From Tremella fuciformis (taxonomy: Eukaryota > Basidiomycota > Tremellomycetes > Tremellales > Tremellaceae), in contig CP136493.1 in the NCBI GenBank assembly GCA_032768795.1, forward strand, positions 2,418,001 to 2,482,000: a stretch of DNA of 64,000 nucleotides, in the 5' to 3' direction. Of this stretch, positions 18,871 to 30,300 are shown piece by piece. The translations under genes and the position numbers were made by a program. The stretch's first letter is position 1; every line of letters starts with the position of its first letter. The notes under the pieces are model-generated. The model was given only the letters and a program-made list of their open reading frames with translations. It was not told the origin of the DNA and made no database searches.

Positions 18871-21795
18871 ATGCGGCTCTCGCCTATTGGAGACGTTACC
18901 CGTGAAAACCCATCAGGTCTCCGAGCAATGTCCTCTGAGACGGCGCAGAGCCCCGGCGATGTGCCCTCGCCCGCCCTCCTGTCGTCCGCTCTTCTCAAGC
19001 TGAAGCGCCATCAGGAGACACGCCAGGCTCGCCTTGGCGAGCGATCCAAGCGCCGCTCGGCCAAAAGGTCCACTGATGATACGCACGCCTCGGACTTGGC
19101 GAACCTTCCGGCGCATGATACATCATGTACGGCGTGCCGGTTTGCGAAAGTCACTGGACCGGAGTCATCTAGTGCAAGCTCAACGTGCTGCAAAAGATGT
19201 TGGGAGACAGGACGCGATTGCTCCTTCCCCGCAAGACAGAAGCGAGGACCTAAAGGGCCTAGTAAGTCCCGCACTTTGCATTGATGTTCTGTCTTTACGT
19301 GGTCCGCGTGTTATACTGTGCATGGGCGTGGAGGCAATAAGAAGCTGCGGCGTCTCCCGCACATTATGCTGATCAGTCTCAGACCGGCGCCAGGACGATC
19401 TGGACCTTGCAGTCGAGCAAATCCAATCATACCTCTCATCACTTAGCGATCAGCAGCCGCCATTGAATCGTCCGAGGTCTCGAGACAGGGCACCTCGCCC
19501 AGAATCATCTCGCTCGTCACAAGCCCGGCAGGCCGACAATCATGTGGTCGGATCCGTACCCTCAACTAGCTCAGGCGCACTTCCAGAACACGGAGCATCG
19601 TGTGCAGGCCGGGCGACACACGGTGATCTAGACGCCATTTTCGGTCAGACCAGCGTGGTGGTCGACGTAGAGGGAAGTCTGATTGGAGGTGAGTTGGCGA
19701 CGTTTGGCGTTTGGAGTCGTTCCCTGTCGCCCAAGCCCCCCTTCTCAACTGTCAATACTCCCTAGAAAGGATGTTTCACTAAGCGGCACGCAGGCTCGGC
19801 AGCATTGTATGATTGGGTCATTGAGACGGATTTGTCACTAGATCCTGTAAACATTGGAATCCTCTCATCGGACGATCTGGATCGTCTGATCGCCATGTGA
19901 GTGAGGTCCCCCCACCCGCCTCCCTCCGGGATCCTGTTCATTGGGTGGTTTGAGCTTATAGATAGCTACTTTGACCGAATGCGACCATTCTTCTGGCACC
20001 TCGATCCGCTGTTGCACAGTCCCGCTTTCCTCCGGCTCAATTCATCCTTTCTCACCACAGCCGTTGCTGCTGCAGCCGCTAGTTTCGATCCTGCCTCTGC
20101 TGTCTTCGCTGACAGGTTGCGCGAGCACGCGATACACCTGGGAGAGAGGTGTTTCTCGGCTGGGACGAAGAGTCTGGATGCTGCGCTGGCATTTGACTTT
20201 CTGTGGTGAGCGATCTTCCTGCGCTGTGAACGAGCCTATAGCAACCGAACGAAGGCTTGCTTCAATCGGCATGAGGTGAAGCACAATGCGTCATGAGACG
20301 CCAGAGCGGAAACGGCCCGGCCTACGTGTTCAAGCAGCGTTAGGAATCGCTGATGTCCTCTTAGCCATTGGTCCAGCCCTGAGGAACAGCTGTCGCATGA
20401 TCCTCGGTGGCGGTACCACGCCACCGCCATGTATGTCGTCGCAATCGGCATGTCTCGGCTGACATCTCAAGGAGAATAGCTGGGGAAATCAGGCTTGACT
20501 TGCCTTTTGGTCCGCATGTCATCAGCAAATACAAGTCCCCGGATGGATTCGCTTTGGATAGTCAGATGGCTATGGAGCGCTTAGATCGATGCAGATCGCG
20601 AGCTTGGACGCTATTGTCATGCGGCGATATCAGGTGAGAGCAAATGGTTCTCGGCTTTTCACTGATCTTCAGTCTCAGTCTTCAAAGCGGACGACTCGAC
20701 TTTGCCTCGTTGCAAACCTCTGGTAAGCCCCATTCGACCCTGACTTCCCTCCGCCCCATCGTTGAGGGATATTCTGCTCCACAGGAGAGCCGGTCTGACC
20801 TCAGCAGGGCTAGCTCCGTCTCACGCCCCTCTCATCAGCTCCTACCAAGATCCGGATTACAATTTTTATGCGAATCAACACCTCAACTATGTTCTCGTCA
20901 ATGCGATCATTCTCTTCAACAGCCTCAGAAGCAAAGGTCACAACGAGGATGAGGATCTCAGGGAGACGTTTGTGTGTGCGTGGCGTCCCGAAATGATAGA
21001 TTGGCAGGAGAAGTATCGACAGCGAGGTGAGACCGTGTTCACCAAGGACTCGACTCTGGGTGACGATAGCGGGCTGAATATACAGACCACTTCATCTACC
21101 TCACGGGCCTGAACATGGAGATTCTCCTCTGCCTCATCTCCCTGAGGTTGAGAGCTGCCGAGCGTACTACACGAACACTGCTCGAGCATTCGTTCATGCT
21201 CGCTTTGGACGTCGTTGACCGGACCTATCAGTGGACATTCCAGTTGGACGCGGCTGAGCAGCTCGCCTATGCGAGTAACTACATGCTCATCAATATCGCA
21301 TACGCGCCCGTATTACTTCTCCGCGTGGGTCCTTGCCGTACTGCCCTACGAGGAATAGTGTGCAAAGACTGACGCGGACCAGGTGGCCAGCTCACACCCG
21401 ATGTACGATCTCCACGACATACACGAAAAGTGCGAGCGTATTGCCGCGATCTTCGAGGTGATCGATCAATTACGATCCAATGCGTGAGCCGATACTTACT
21501 CCACGCATTGTCAACGCGAGCGACCGCACGTACCAACCAACGCTGACGTCGCAGAACATCCTTCGCTCTCGTCTACTCGCGTCAGATCCGTTCCATGGTG
21601 GAAGAGAGCAAACAGAAGAGTCACCGCACGGCGACCGCAGACATGACCTCCGCGCAGTCCGCCGTGTCGAACAGTTTGTCCCAGGATGCGGATCAAGGGA
21701 TCATGCCCCTCCTTACCGACCTGTCGGGACTGGACGCGACACAGTTGGCAATACTGCGATCGGACATGTGGGATATCCTAGGCGGGTTTACGTAG
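18871..21795 (+). CDS. Zn2Cys6-type transcription factor no. 2, zinc cluster apparently incomplete
   Basis: Begins MRLSPIGDVTRENPSG; a second ATG at 18928 is possible. The DNA-binding region reads SCTACRFAKV ... SSTCCKRCWETGRDCSFP. Cys1, Cys2, Cys4, Cys5 and Cys6 are present, but the third Cys (after CX2CX6) is absent in this frame. A TGC followed by AAG at 19173 would supply it in another frame, suggesting a one- or two-base indel. A basic linker (KRGPKGPS) and a ~113 nt intron follow. The middle-homology region starts near 19930 with YFDRMRPFFWHLDPLLHSPA and continues through RLREHAIHLGERCF to the C-terminal exons ending LRSDMWDILGGFT. Splicing between 20207 and 20400 and around 20640-20800 is unresolved. 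It lies between the nitrilase and the second amidase. Confidence 0.7.
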
Positions 21796-22030
21796 TCATG
21801 GGAGGTACGGATAGCCAACGAGACGAGCAGGGCGCTTGATAATCAGCAACCTCGGTTGAGTCAACGCTATGCCCATACAATCACATTGGAATCACACGGG
21901 TCAGCCGAAATTCTGCTACAATCTCCCCAACCTGATTGGCCAAGAGAACCGCTGTCCGCCATGCATGGCATCAAAGGATCCACCAGCAGCGCAGGGATGA
22001 TCGATCTCACGACCAACAAGCGCTCATAGA

Positions 22031-24319
22031 TCAGGCAACCTGGTCGGTCAAGGCGATGTCCTGGAACTTGGCCATTGCGTCCGCCGCTCGCATGGCCATG
22101 CCAAGCAGTTGTGACTCTTGAAAACGTCGGGGCGAAATAAGTTGTATGCCGACTGGGAGAATCCTTTCCGTTGCCGAGGTTGGGGTCGAGCTTATTCGGT
22201 GTTGCCCGGACGCTCCTTTGCTGACGCTGGCGCCGTTACACTGAACCGATTCCTTGACCTGACGAGGTGCAGCTTCCGTATCTCGCCCCGACACCGGTGA
22301 CGCAAGCGGTACTGGGACGACGCAGACGGGAAGATCCAGAATCGACCAAGCGGAAGTGAAGGCCGTCTCTCTGCAAGCAGTCAGTATGGAGTTACGACCA
22401 GCAATGCGATGAACTCACCGAGGTGACCAAGGCTCCCCTCGATGAGGATTGACCGCGCTTGGACCGGTAGGGCAGATGATCAGATCGACTGCAAGGTCTG
22501 ACCGAACGTCCAAAATGCTTTGGCGAAAAGCCGACCGATGTTCGTCCCTTCCTGCAAAGGTCAGCTGCAACTGCGACATCGCCCCCCTGCTGGGTCTTTC
22601 CAAAATGTTGCGGGGCCGGCATGCTCACGTCTGACGAGTGCTGCATACTCGGAAACGCTCAATTCTTTGCCGGTCAGAAAGTTGAATGTCTCAGGCGACA
22701 ACGACTGCGCAGGCATCAGCTCGTGCGCTCCTGTTTTTTTTGACTTCTTGTGGAAGTCCAATAGGAAGAGGAACCAGTCGAGGAGCCATGATTCTCGCAC
22801 CCACCTCATCTCCTAGGAAGTTCTGAATGTCCCGCCCTCCGTCGGCGCCACTGATCTCACCGAACAGTTCGGCTAGTTGTTGCATATCCGGTGGCTGCCA
22901 GCGAATCTCTAGGATCGTTTCAGTGTCCGGTTCTCAACGTAGCAGCGGAGCACTCGCCTTGATGCCCATCGACCTTGAGTGAATGTTGCAGAAATTTTAG
23001 CGCCGATGTGGTCTTCATACAGACAGGCAAATCTTCAATGCTCCAGATGATAGAGTATCGCAGGGGCTGGATCGGGCGTGTTGCGGGAATCCATGGCTAT
23101 GAAAGGCGTCAGTACTGCAGGTACATTATGCGTGTTCTCAATCGACTCTACAGAAGGGGACTGACTATTTCAACAACATGCGGGTCCCTCAGCATTGATG
23201 GTGAACATATTACAGTGCTCATGAACAAATCGATGCTGTTGATGTGTCTTGCCATGGGACCGACCACGCTTTCTATCCCTTCGGCGCCTTTCATGACGTT
23301 GGCGACTTTGCCGTAGGGGATTCTGCGCATGGTGGGCCGGAGGCCATAGAGCCCGCACAGTGCAGAAGGTAGCCGAATGGATCCTCCTGGAAGGCGTTAG
23401 CCAGCCTGGTGCGTCAAAAGGCTGAAAGCTCACCATAGTCCGTCCCGACTCCCAAGATAGAACCCTTCATAGCAATCAAAGCCGCTTCTCCCCCACTGCT
23501 ACCCCCGCATGTCGTGCTCACGTCGAACGGGTTCACGGTCCGTCCCCAGACATTATTGTTCGTCTCAGCGGACTGCGTGTGTCAGCGAGACGGCCAACAC
23601 GCTGACGAAGGATGGCATCGTACCATCAGCGCTTGAGGTACATTCGTTTTGCAGAATATGATCGCGCCTTGATCCCTGAGGATTTCCACCAAGATCGAGT
23701 CTTCTTTGGCGGCTTTGTGGAGGCAGCTCGCGAAGCCTGGACGTTAACTCGAAATATCCGTATATGCGGGACTCCAGGAGGCTTCAGCTCACCGAGAGAG
23801 CTATCGAAGCCGTGGACGCAAAATTGGTCTTTGAGGGAGATTGGTAGTCCGTGAAGTGGACCTTTCGCCCGGCCATGTGCCCTGTACCACTCATCGAGCC
23901 GATCCGCTTGCGCTTGAGCCTCTCTAAACATGATCTCTGTAAGGCAATTGGTCTGACTATCAATGGCGCTCCCTCGCCTTGGGGCATCTTGACTGCTTGA
24001 TATTTCATGCCCAGTCTCAAGGCAGACTCACTAGTTGATGAGCAATCGCGGCTCTGGCGATGAAAGCGTCGATCACTTGTCGAGCTGTATATCGCCCGGC
24101 AGCGATTCTACAGACGAGACTTGTGGCGTCATCGATGTCCGTTATTTCCAGCTGCAGCTCGGTGAGAATGCCAATGTCTGGCACTAGGGAGATGGGCGCC
24201 TTCAAGTCCCAGTCCGTGATCTTGGAGAAGTCGATTCTGTGCTGGGGGAGGATGAGAGACATTCGGGCCGCTCGTTTCGCCTCGATTTGAGCGTGCCAGG
24301 GTGGGGAAACGGTCGGCAT
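22031..24319 (-). CDS. Amidase signature family hydrolase (acetamidase-like) no. 2
   Basis: Minus-strand gene starting MPTVSPPWHAQIEAKRAARM. The lead-in TELQLEITDIDDATSLVCRI and YTARQVIDAFIARAAIAHQL precede GPLHGLPISLKD with the catalytic Lys. ETNNNVWGRTVNPFD, then TCGGSSGGEAALIAMKG and GTDYGGSIRLPSALCGLYGL carry the remaining Ser-cisSer residues. The second half runs through KGAEGIESVVGPMARH and LDVRSDLAVDLIICP to the end LPVGIQLISPRRFQESQLLG ... AKFQDIALTDQVA. The intron at 22909-22957 requires a GC donor (CAAG|GCGAGT) to join KVDGHQ to EIRWQPPDM. It appears intact and is a paralogue of, not identical to, the amidase at 9902. It is divergent from an MFS permease, the same arrangement as the first amidase. 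Confidence 0.84.
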
Positions 24320-24704
24320 GCTGCAGGTAGAACCAGCTACTCGCGATACGTGTTCGTCACTCAGCTGTCTGACGACGAAGAGGGATCCCTCAGTTTATCA
24401 CCTCTTCTTTGTCTCAAGGATCGGCTTCACCACGCATCGTAGCATCGCGGTGTAATTTGGGCGTGCCCATTTGCCCGAGTCCCCGACGATTCGGTCAACG
24501 CAATTCGACCGATCGCCTCATGCATGGCGGTCTTGGTGGGGCTTTTGCTTATCTCAACTCGTCAGCAAGAGTTGATCGGTCAAACTGGTCAGGCCGAATT
24601 TGCCCGTGAGCGATGAGTCCAGTCCTCCTGGAACACGGCTGCAGCCTATAAAAGCCTCCCCGTCCTGGAACGACTGCAGTCTGCTCGGTCGCTCGAAACG
24701 CATC
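24320..24704. promoter_or_regulatory. Divergent promoter region, amidase 2 / MFS permease
   Basis: 385 bp between the two start codons, likely holding both promoters. A TATA-like CTATAAAAG sits near 24649, about 55 bp upstream of the permease ATG, and could be its core promoter. Confidence 0.5.
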
Positions 24705-26609
24705 ATGATCGGCATTCTCGCCCCTCGATCCGACTTTGAGCACACCATACCAGGCACACGCCTGCTCGAGGCCGAGGACGCCACTGCTCACTCGGTCGCC
24801 TTAGCGGACGACCTCAACCTCAAACGTGACTCGAAACGACCGGACATCATCCTGCAGCCCCAACCACTTGACTCGCCTTCGGACCCTTTAAACTGGAGCT
24901 GGGCCAAAAAAGAGCTTTACTTCTTCTCGCTCCTGTTCTCTACCTCGGTGGTAGGAGTGATTGGGCCCATCATCAGCCCGGCACCCCCACAGATCATACC
25001 CGAGTTCGGCTTGACTGTCACCCAGTTCGTCTCGCTCATCGGCTATCTTGTCCTCACCTACGGCATCTCGTCCTACTTTGCAGTATGCCTGTGTGACATG
25101 ATGGGGCGCCGTATCGCGTGCTTGGCGAGTCACATTCTACTAGTCGCGGGCATTGTTTTTGCCGCAGTCGCCAAGACCTACGGACAGCTACTTGCCGCAC
25201 GAATGATCCAAGGCTTTGGTATGGGTGTTTACGGGTGTTTGGGGACAGTCTTCATTACCGACGTCTTCTTTTTGCACCAGCAGGGACTGCGAGTGGCAAT
25301 CTGGCAATTCTCCTTCAATGCCAGCATCTGTATTACCCCGATTATCGCGGGTGTAGTTGTCCAGAATCTTGGATGGTAAGTCGCTACCTGCGAGGCTTCC
25401 CTCCCAATACTGCACCCGTCCCTCACACACCACACGCGCTACAAGCTGACCATGTGCCAGGCGCAAGCTCTTCTGGTTGGTACTACCCTTCGAGGTGGTG
25501 GGCTTTCTGATCTTCCTCTTCGGTCAGCCCGAATCATTATACGCCCGAGACACCCTAAAACCTTCTTCCGCGGATCAAATATCAGCCTCGGCTCCTACCG
25601 TTAACCATTCGGCAATCTCGGAAAAGGACGATTGGGCCAAAGCTCCACATACTGGAATTTCAAGTGTTGCTCTGCCGGTAGAGCCTTTTCCCAGCGCACT
25701 CGAGAGCCAATCGATGGGTGTTCAGCAGCCTTCGTTCTGGACCGGTTTATCATTCAAATTCAACTCTGGAGGACAGGGTTCAAAGCAGATCTGGAAAGCG
25801 GTGGTCCAAAGGCTCATAAGACCGATGCTTCTGCTCGTCGCTCCTGGCGAAATCTACGCGGTACTCCTATACACTTTCACTTTCTCTTGGTTTGTTCTAC
25901 TGGTGAGCGGGGCAGGGCATCGGAGCTGCCCTCTAGGCTGATCGTGTAGTCCTCTCTGTACTCGGCAATCTACTCGGCAGCGCCGTACGGTCTCAGTAGC
26001 TCAGCGGTGGGCATTCTGACCGGTACTTCCCCATTGATCGGTGTCCTCCTCGCGGTCCTATCAGCAGGACCGATCCTCGATAGCAGCGCGCGCTATCTCG
26101 CCAAACGCAACAAGGGTCTTTTTGAGCCAGAATTCCGCCTTGTTCTCAACATTCCGTGCCTCATCTGCTTTGCGATAGGCGCCTTTGGATTTGGGCACTC
26201 GCTGCAGGCCGGCGAAAGCTATATAACGACTGCGGTCTATCTGGCAATCCTCAATGCCGGAGCTGCATACGGCACGATCGGATCCATCTCGTACGCCATC
26301 AGCTTGTATCCGGCCCGAGCCGGAGAGTCGTTTGGGATAGTCATGCTCCTCAAAGCGATCTACGCGTGGTCGGCGACACTTTACATCGCCGATTGGTACG
26401 CGTCGTATGGACCACTGAAGTGGACCAGCACCATGGCGTCCGTCACCATCGTGAGTCTGCCTCTTAGACCGTCGACGTCCTGCTGACATCCGTTACAGGG
26501 AGTCTTGCTCGCTGGTCTACCGGTCTGGGCTTTGGGGAAGAGATGGCGAGCATGGACGGTGTCAAGCAGGCGGATGCGAGCTATCTTCGTTGACGAGATG
26601 GAGAAGTGA
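24705..26609 (+). CDS. MFS permease, DHA1/HOL1-like
   Basis: Starts MIGILAPRSDFEHTIPGTRL. The cytosolic tail ends with DPLNWSWAKKELYFF, the usual lead into helix 1 of fungal DHA-type permeases. MMGRRIACL is the loop 2-3 signature. Helix 5 region reads FSFNASICITPIIAGVVVQNLGW, followed by an intron and FGQPESLYARD, the fungal version of the post-helix-6 motif. A long central loop rich in Ser/Ala precedes RLIRPMLLLVAPGEIYAVLLY. The second half runs to KWTSTMASVTI, then GVLLAGLPVWALGKRWRAW. Three introns fit. About twelve helices are expected in the plasma membrane. Substrate is unknown: homologues export drugs or move polyamines and cations. Divergence from an amidase favours a small nitrogenous compound, by inference only. 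Confidence 0.85.
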
Positions 26610-26778
26610 CCGGCATTCAAAGTTGACATATTATTCGATACCTCAATATCCAACCATAGTGGCATCATTCTCAGCTAGTCGGAATAGTGGGCGTCGGATT
26701 GTAGATCAACCTCGGGGGGAAGTTCTATCCGAAGCGTGCTTCATGCATATGCTCTCTAAGATCTAGCTCGATCTACCA

Positions 26779-26942
26779 TGTTACACAATGATGAGAGCTA
26801 TGCATTCGTCCATCTCTGCAGTTCTCTACTTATGAGCTGTCGCTCTGCCCAAGCCATCTACATAAGGTTACTCATTTGGCCGCAAGAGGCAATTCTGACC
26901 CTATGAGGCGTCCTCGGGGTCCTCGGGGCCTATTGTTCAACA
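26779..26942 (-). repeat. 3' LTR of retrotransposon B
   Basis: 164 bp, identical by eye to 37376-37539. Its terminal bases also provide the stop codon that the element's own reading frame would reach (TGA at 26937-26939, minus strand). Confidence 0.92.
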
Positions 26943-27039
26943 CTCCCCCTCGAAGTCTGCAGGCTGCAGGTGGCCGCAACAGGTCTGGCGGTTGTGCCAA
27001 GGACCTACCGGGCATCCCCAAGCCTGTTGATCTTCGCTC

Positions 27040-27357
27040 CGACGGAATCTTAGCTCTGAGGCAATGGGATTCCGGTCACCTGTTGCCCGCTCAGCACTTG
27101 CTATGAGTGGTGCATTCGGACTTACCTGTTGCCCGCTCAGCACTTGCTATGAGTGGTGAGGAGGGCAACAGGCGGCGGCATTCTACAAGGTCGTCGAGGG
27201 TGTCGGCGTTATAAGCGGAGTTATCGTTGGTGGCAGCTTCTCTGCCTCGTCGAGGGTGAACCTCGTCGAGGCACAACCTCGTCGAGGATCGAGTAGCCTC
27301 GACGAGGTTACTCGAAGATGAGTCAAGCTCATGTGAGCGTACCACCTATTTCCGTCG
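27040..27357 (-). repeat. 3' LTR of retrotransposon A
   Basis: 318 bp with CGACGGAA/TTCCGTCG inverted ends. It holds an internal 35-bp duplication (27078-27112 and 27124-27158) and several CCTCGTCGAGG palindromes. Confidence 0.9.
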
Positions 27358-27376
27358 CCTCCCCTCGCGAGCATGT

Positions 27377-30300
27377 CTATTGACTCATCTGCCCTCCTTC
27401 TCCTTGTCTTTCCAATCCCAGTAACTGCCGGAGCTGTCTTGTCTTCTCGGCCGAAAGGGTCTTGGTCAGGATGTCGGCTCGATTGCTGTCCGTTGGTGTG
27501 TATTTGAGCTCAAGCAGACCACCAGCTTGATGCTCTCGTATCCACTGGGCTCGCATGTCGAATGCTTTGTTCAACTTGAACCCGTGTTGATGTTTGGCCA
27601 GTTGAATGGCCCCATTGTTGTCGTTGTAGATGGGCACTGCTCCATCTATGCCTAGGTCGAGGTCGTTCAATAGTTGCCTGAGCCATATTGCCTCTTTGCC
27701 CGCTTCTGTCGATGCAAGGAGCTCTGCCTGTGTCGTCGACAGTGCGACTGTCGGTTGTCGCCTGCTTTTCCATGATACGATGCCTCCGTAGGTGTTGAAG
27801 ATATAGCCAGTTGTTGATCGGCGTGTATCGAGACATCCACCCCAGTCTGCGTCCGCCCATCCCAACAGTGCTCGTCTCCCTCCATGAGCATCGAAGGTGA
27901 GAGCAAGATCCGAGGTTCCTCGAAGATACCTCAGTAGGTGCTTTGCGGCCCTCCAATGCGCGAGTGACCATTTGCTTATGAAGCGACACAGCAGTGAGGC
28001 TGCGTAGGCGATGTCGGGTCGGGTGATAGTGGCGATATAGAGGATTGACCCGGCGAGTGCAGGAAACGGTTTGTCTCGAGCCTCCTCGACCTCCTTTGGC
28101 GTAGCCTCGACGAGCTTTGCGTCTGGCAAGATTGTCTTGCAGGCTTTCCCGGTTTCACCGAAGCGTTGAAGAACTGCCTCGATGTAGTGCTCTTGTGATA
28201 GGTACATCTTCTTGTTTGGCCTGTCTCGGTAGATGTTGATACCGAGGAAGTATGAGACCGGTCCTTGATCCTTGCACTCAAGTTCCTTGTCGATCCTCCG
28301 CTTGATCTCGTCGATTGTTGATCGATCGTTGCCGGCTATGAGCATGTCGTCAACATGGACTGAGATCATGCACCGCTTGTGTCCTTGTTGCAGCGAGTAG
28401 ATGCATGGGTCCGCTAGGGTCGGTTTGAAGCCTAGCTCCCGTAGGAACTCGTCGAGGCGCTTGTTGAACAAGTGCGGTGATTGTCGGAGACCGTATAATG
28501 ACTTCCGGAGGTGCAGGACGTGATCGGCAGCGATGTCGCTACCTTCTGGTGGCTCGATGAAGATGTCCTTGTCGATATTGGCCTTGAGGAATGCGCCGAT
28601 GATGTCGATTTGGTCGCATTCCCAGTCGAGGTAGTTAACGATGGTGAGGAATAGGCGGAATGAAGACTTGTGGGTGACCGATGCAAAGAGTTCGTTGAAA
28701 TCCCGTCCTGAGACTTGTTGGAACCCTCTCACGACGAATCTAGCCTTGTATTGGCTTGCTTTGCCCGTGTCCCCGTCGATTTTGCGGGTGAAGACCCATT
28801 TGCCTGTAAGGGTGCGGTGGTTCTCTCTGGGGACTTTCTCCCACACTCCGTATTTCTCCATCTTTGTCATCTCCTCGTCCATGGCCCTGTTCCACTCCTC
28901 CCAGTCTGCAGCTCGACGAGCTTCGGTGTATGACTGAGGGTTGGTGAGTGACTGGGCTGATAACGCGTGCTCGATGGCTACTCGGTTATAGTCCATGTCG
29001 ATGTCGTGCAGAGGGTGATGACTGGGCTCTTGACCTGCTAGTCTCCCGGACCGTCTTGGTTCATCTGCATCGGCCTCTATGGGCTGGTTTAGCCGACGAT
29101 CTGGATCCTCTGGTCCGTCGTCGGGGTTCGGTTCTGGGCTCGGTGCATCCTCTCGAATGTATTCGTTGGCCCAGCCTCTCCCTTGCCTTGGCACGGCTTG
29201 GGGAGGTATGTCGTCCATCTCTTCCCTTTGTTCCTCTTCTTCTGGTGCCTCCCCTGCCTCGACTATCTCGTTCAGCTCGATTGATGTATCGTCATCCTCG
29301 TCGAGGCTCGTCGATGCTTGTCGAGGTTCAGGTTGAGGCGGCTCCAGAATCCGTCGCGGTTCATCTGAACGTGGCGTTGTCTTCTTGCCCGTGATGAATG
29401 TAACGTCTCGACTTGCGATGACCCTGTTGGTTTGGGTCAACACCTTGTAGCCCCAGCTCCCTTCTGTGTATCCCAGCAGTCGACCGCATTGACCCCGCTC
29501 GTCGAGCTTTGATGCGGGGCTCACAACTCGATAGATGCAGTGTTGGCCAAATGGCTGCATTCCTTCATATCGTATGTCAATGTCGTGATGTGGTCGAAAG
29601 AGAGCGACAGGGATTTTTCCTTGGGAGTCTGGTAGCCTGTTTCTGGTGAAGACTACATATCGTAATGCGTCGACCCAGAATTGACTTGACAGGTTCGAGT
29701 CCGCGAGACATGTGCGGATGTCATTGAGGATGGTGAGATGGACGCGCTCGACTCGACTGTTTTGATTGTGTGCGTCGGTCGGCGTGAGGGTATGCTCAAT
29801 TCCCTTGCTTTTACACCAGTGGCTGAATTCCTTGCTTGTGAACTCGCCTCCTTGGTCTGAGCGGATGGTCTTGACCGTTCGATCAAGCTGATTCTCTGCC
29901 AACTTGATGTAGTCTTGTAGTGCTTCGGCTGCATCCGACTTCTTCTTGATTGGTATAGCTTGCACAAATTTGCTATGGTCGTCGTAGCAGGTGAGGAAGT
30001 ATTGGAAGCCTTCTCTCGACTGGACGGTCGCTGGTCCCCATAGATCGACTGATACCTCGACGAGGGGTTTGCCGGCTCGACGCGGGTTAGGTAGAGATGC
30101 CGAGCGCGTTGCCTTTCCTTTCAGGCAATCCATGCATTCGACTCTCCGAAACAATCCCGTCCACTTTGCGCCTAGCTTCCCCTCTTTCCCAAGCTCCCAG
30201 ACCTTCCTCATGTTCGAGTGACCTAGGCGCTTGTGCCAGGTGAGGAGGCGGTTGTCTTCGGCTTCAGTGTTTTCTCTTGCCTGAAGTGCTCGGTGAATGC

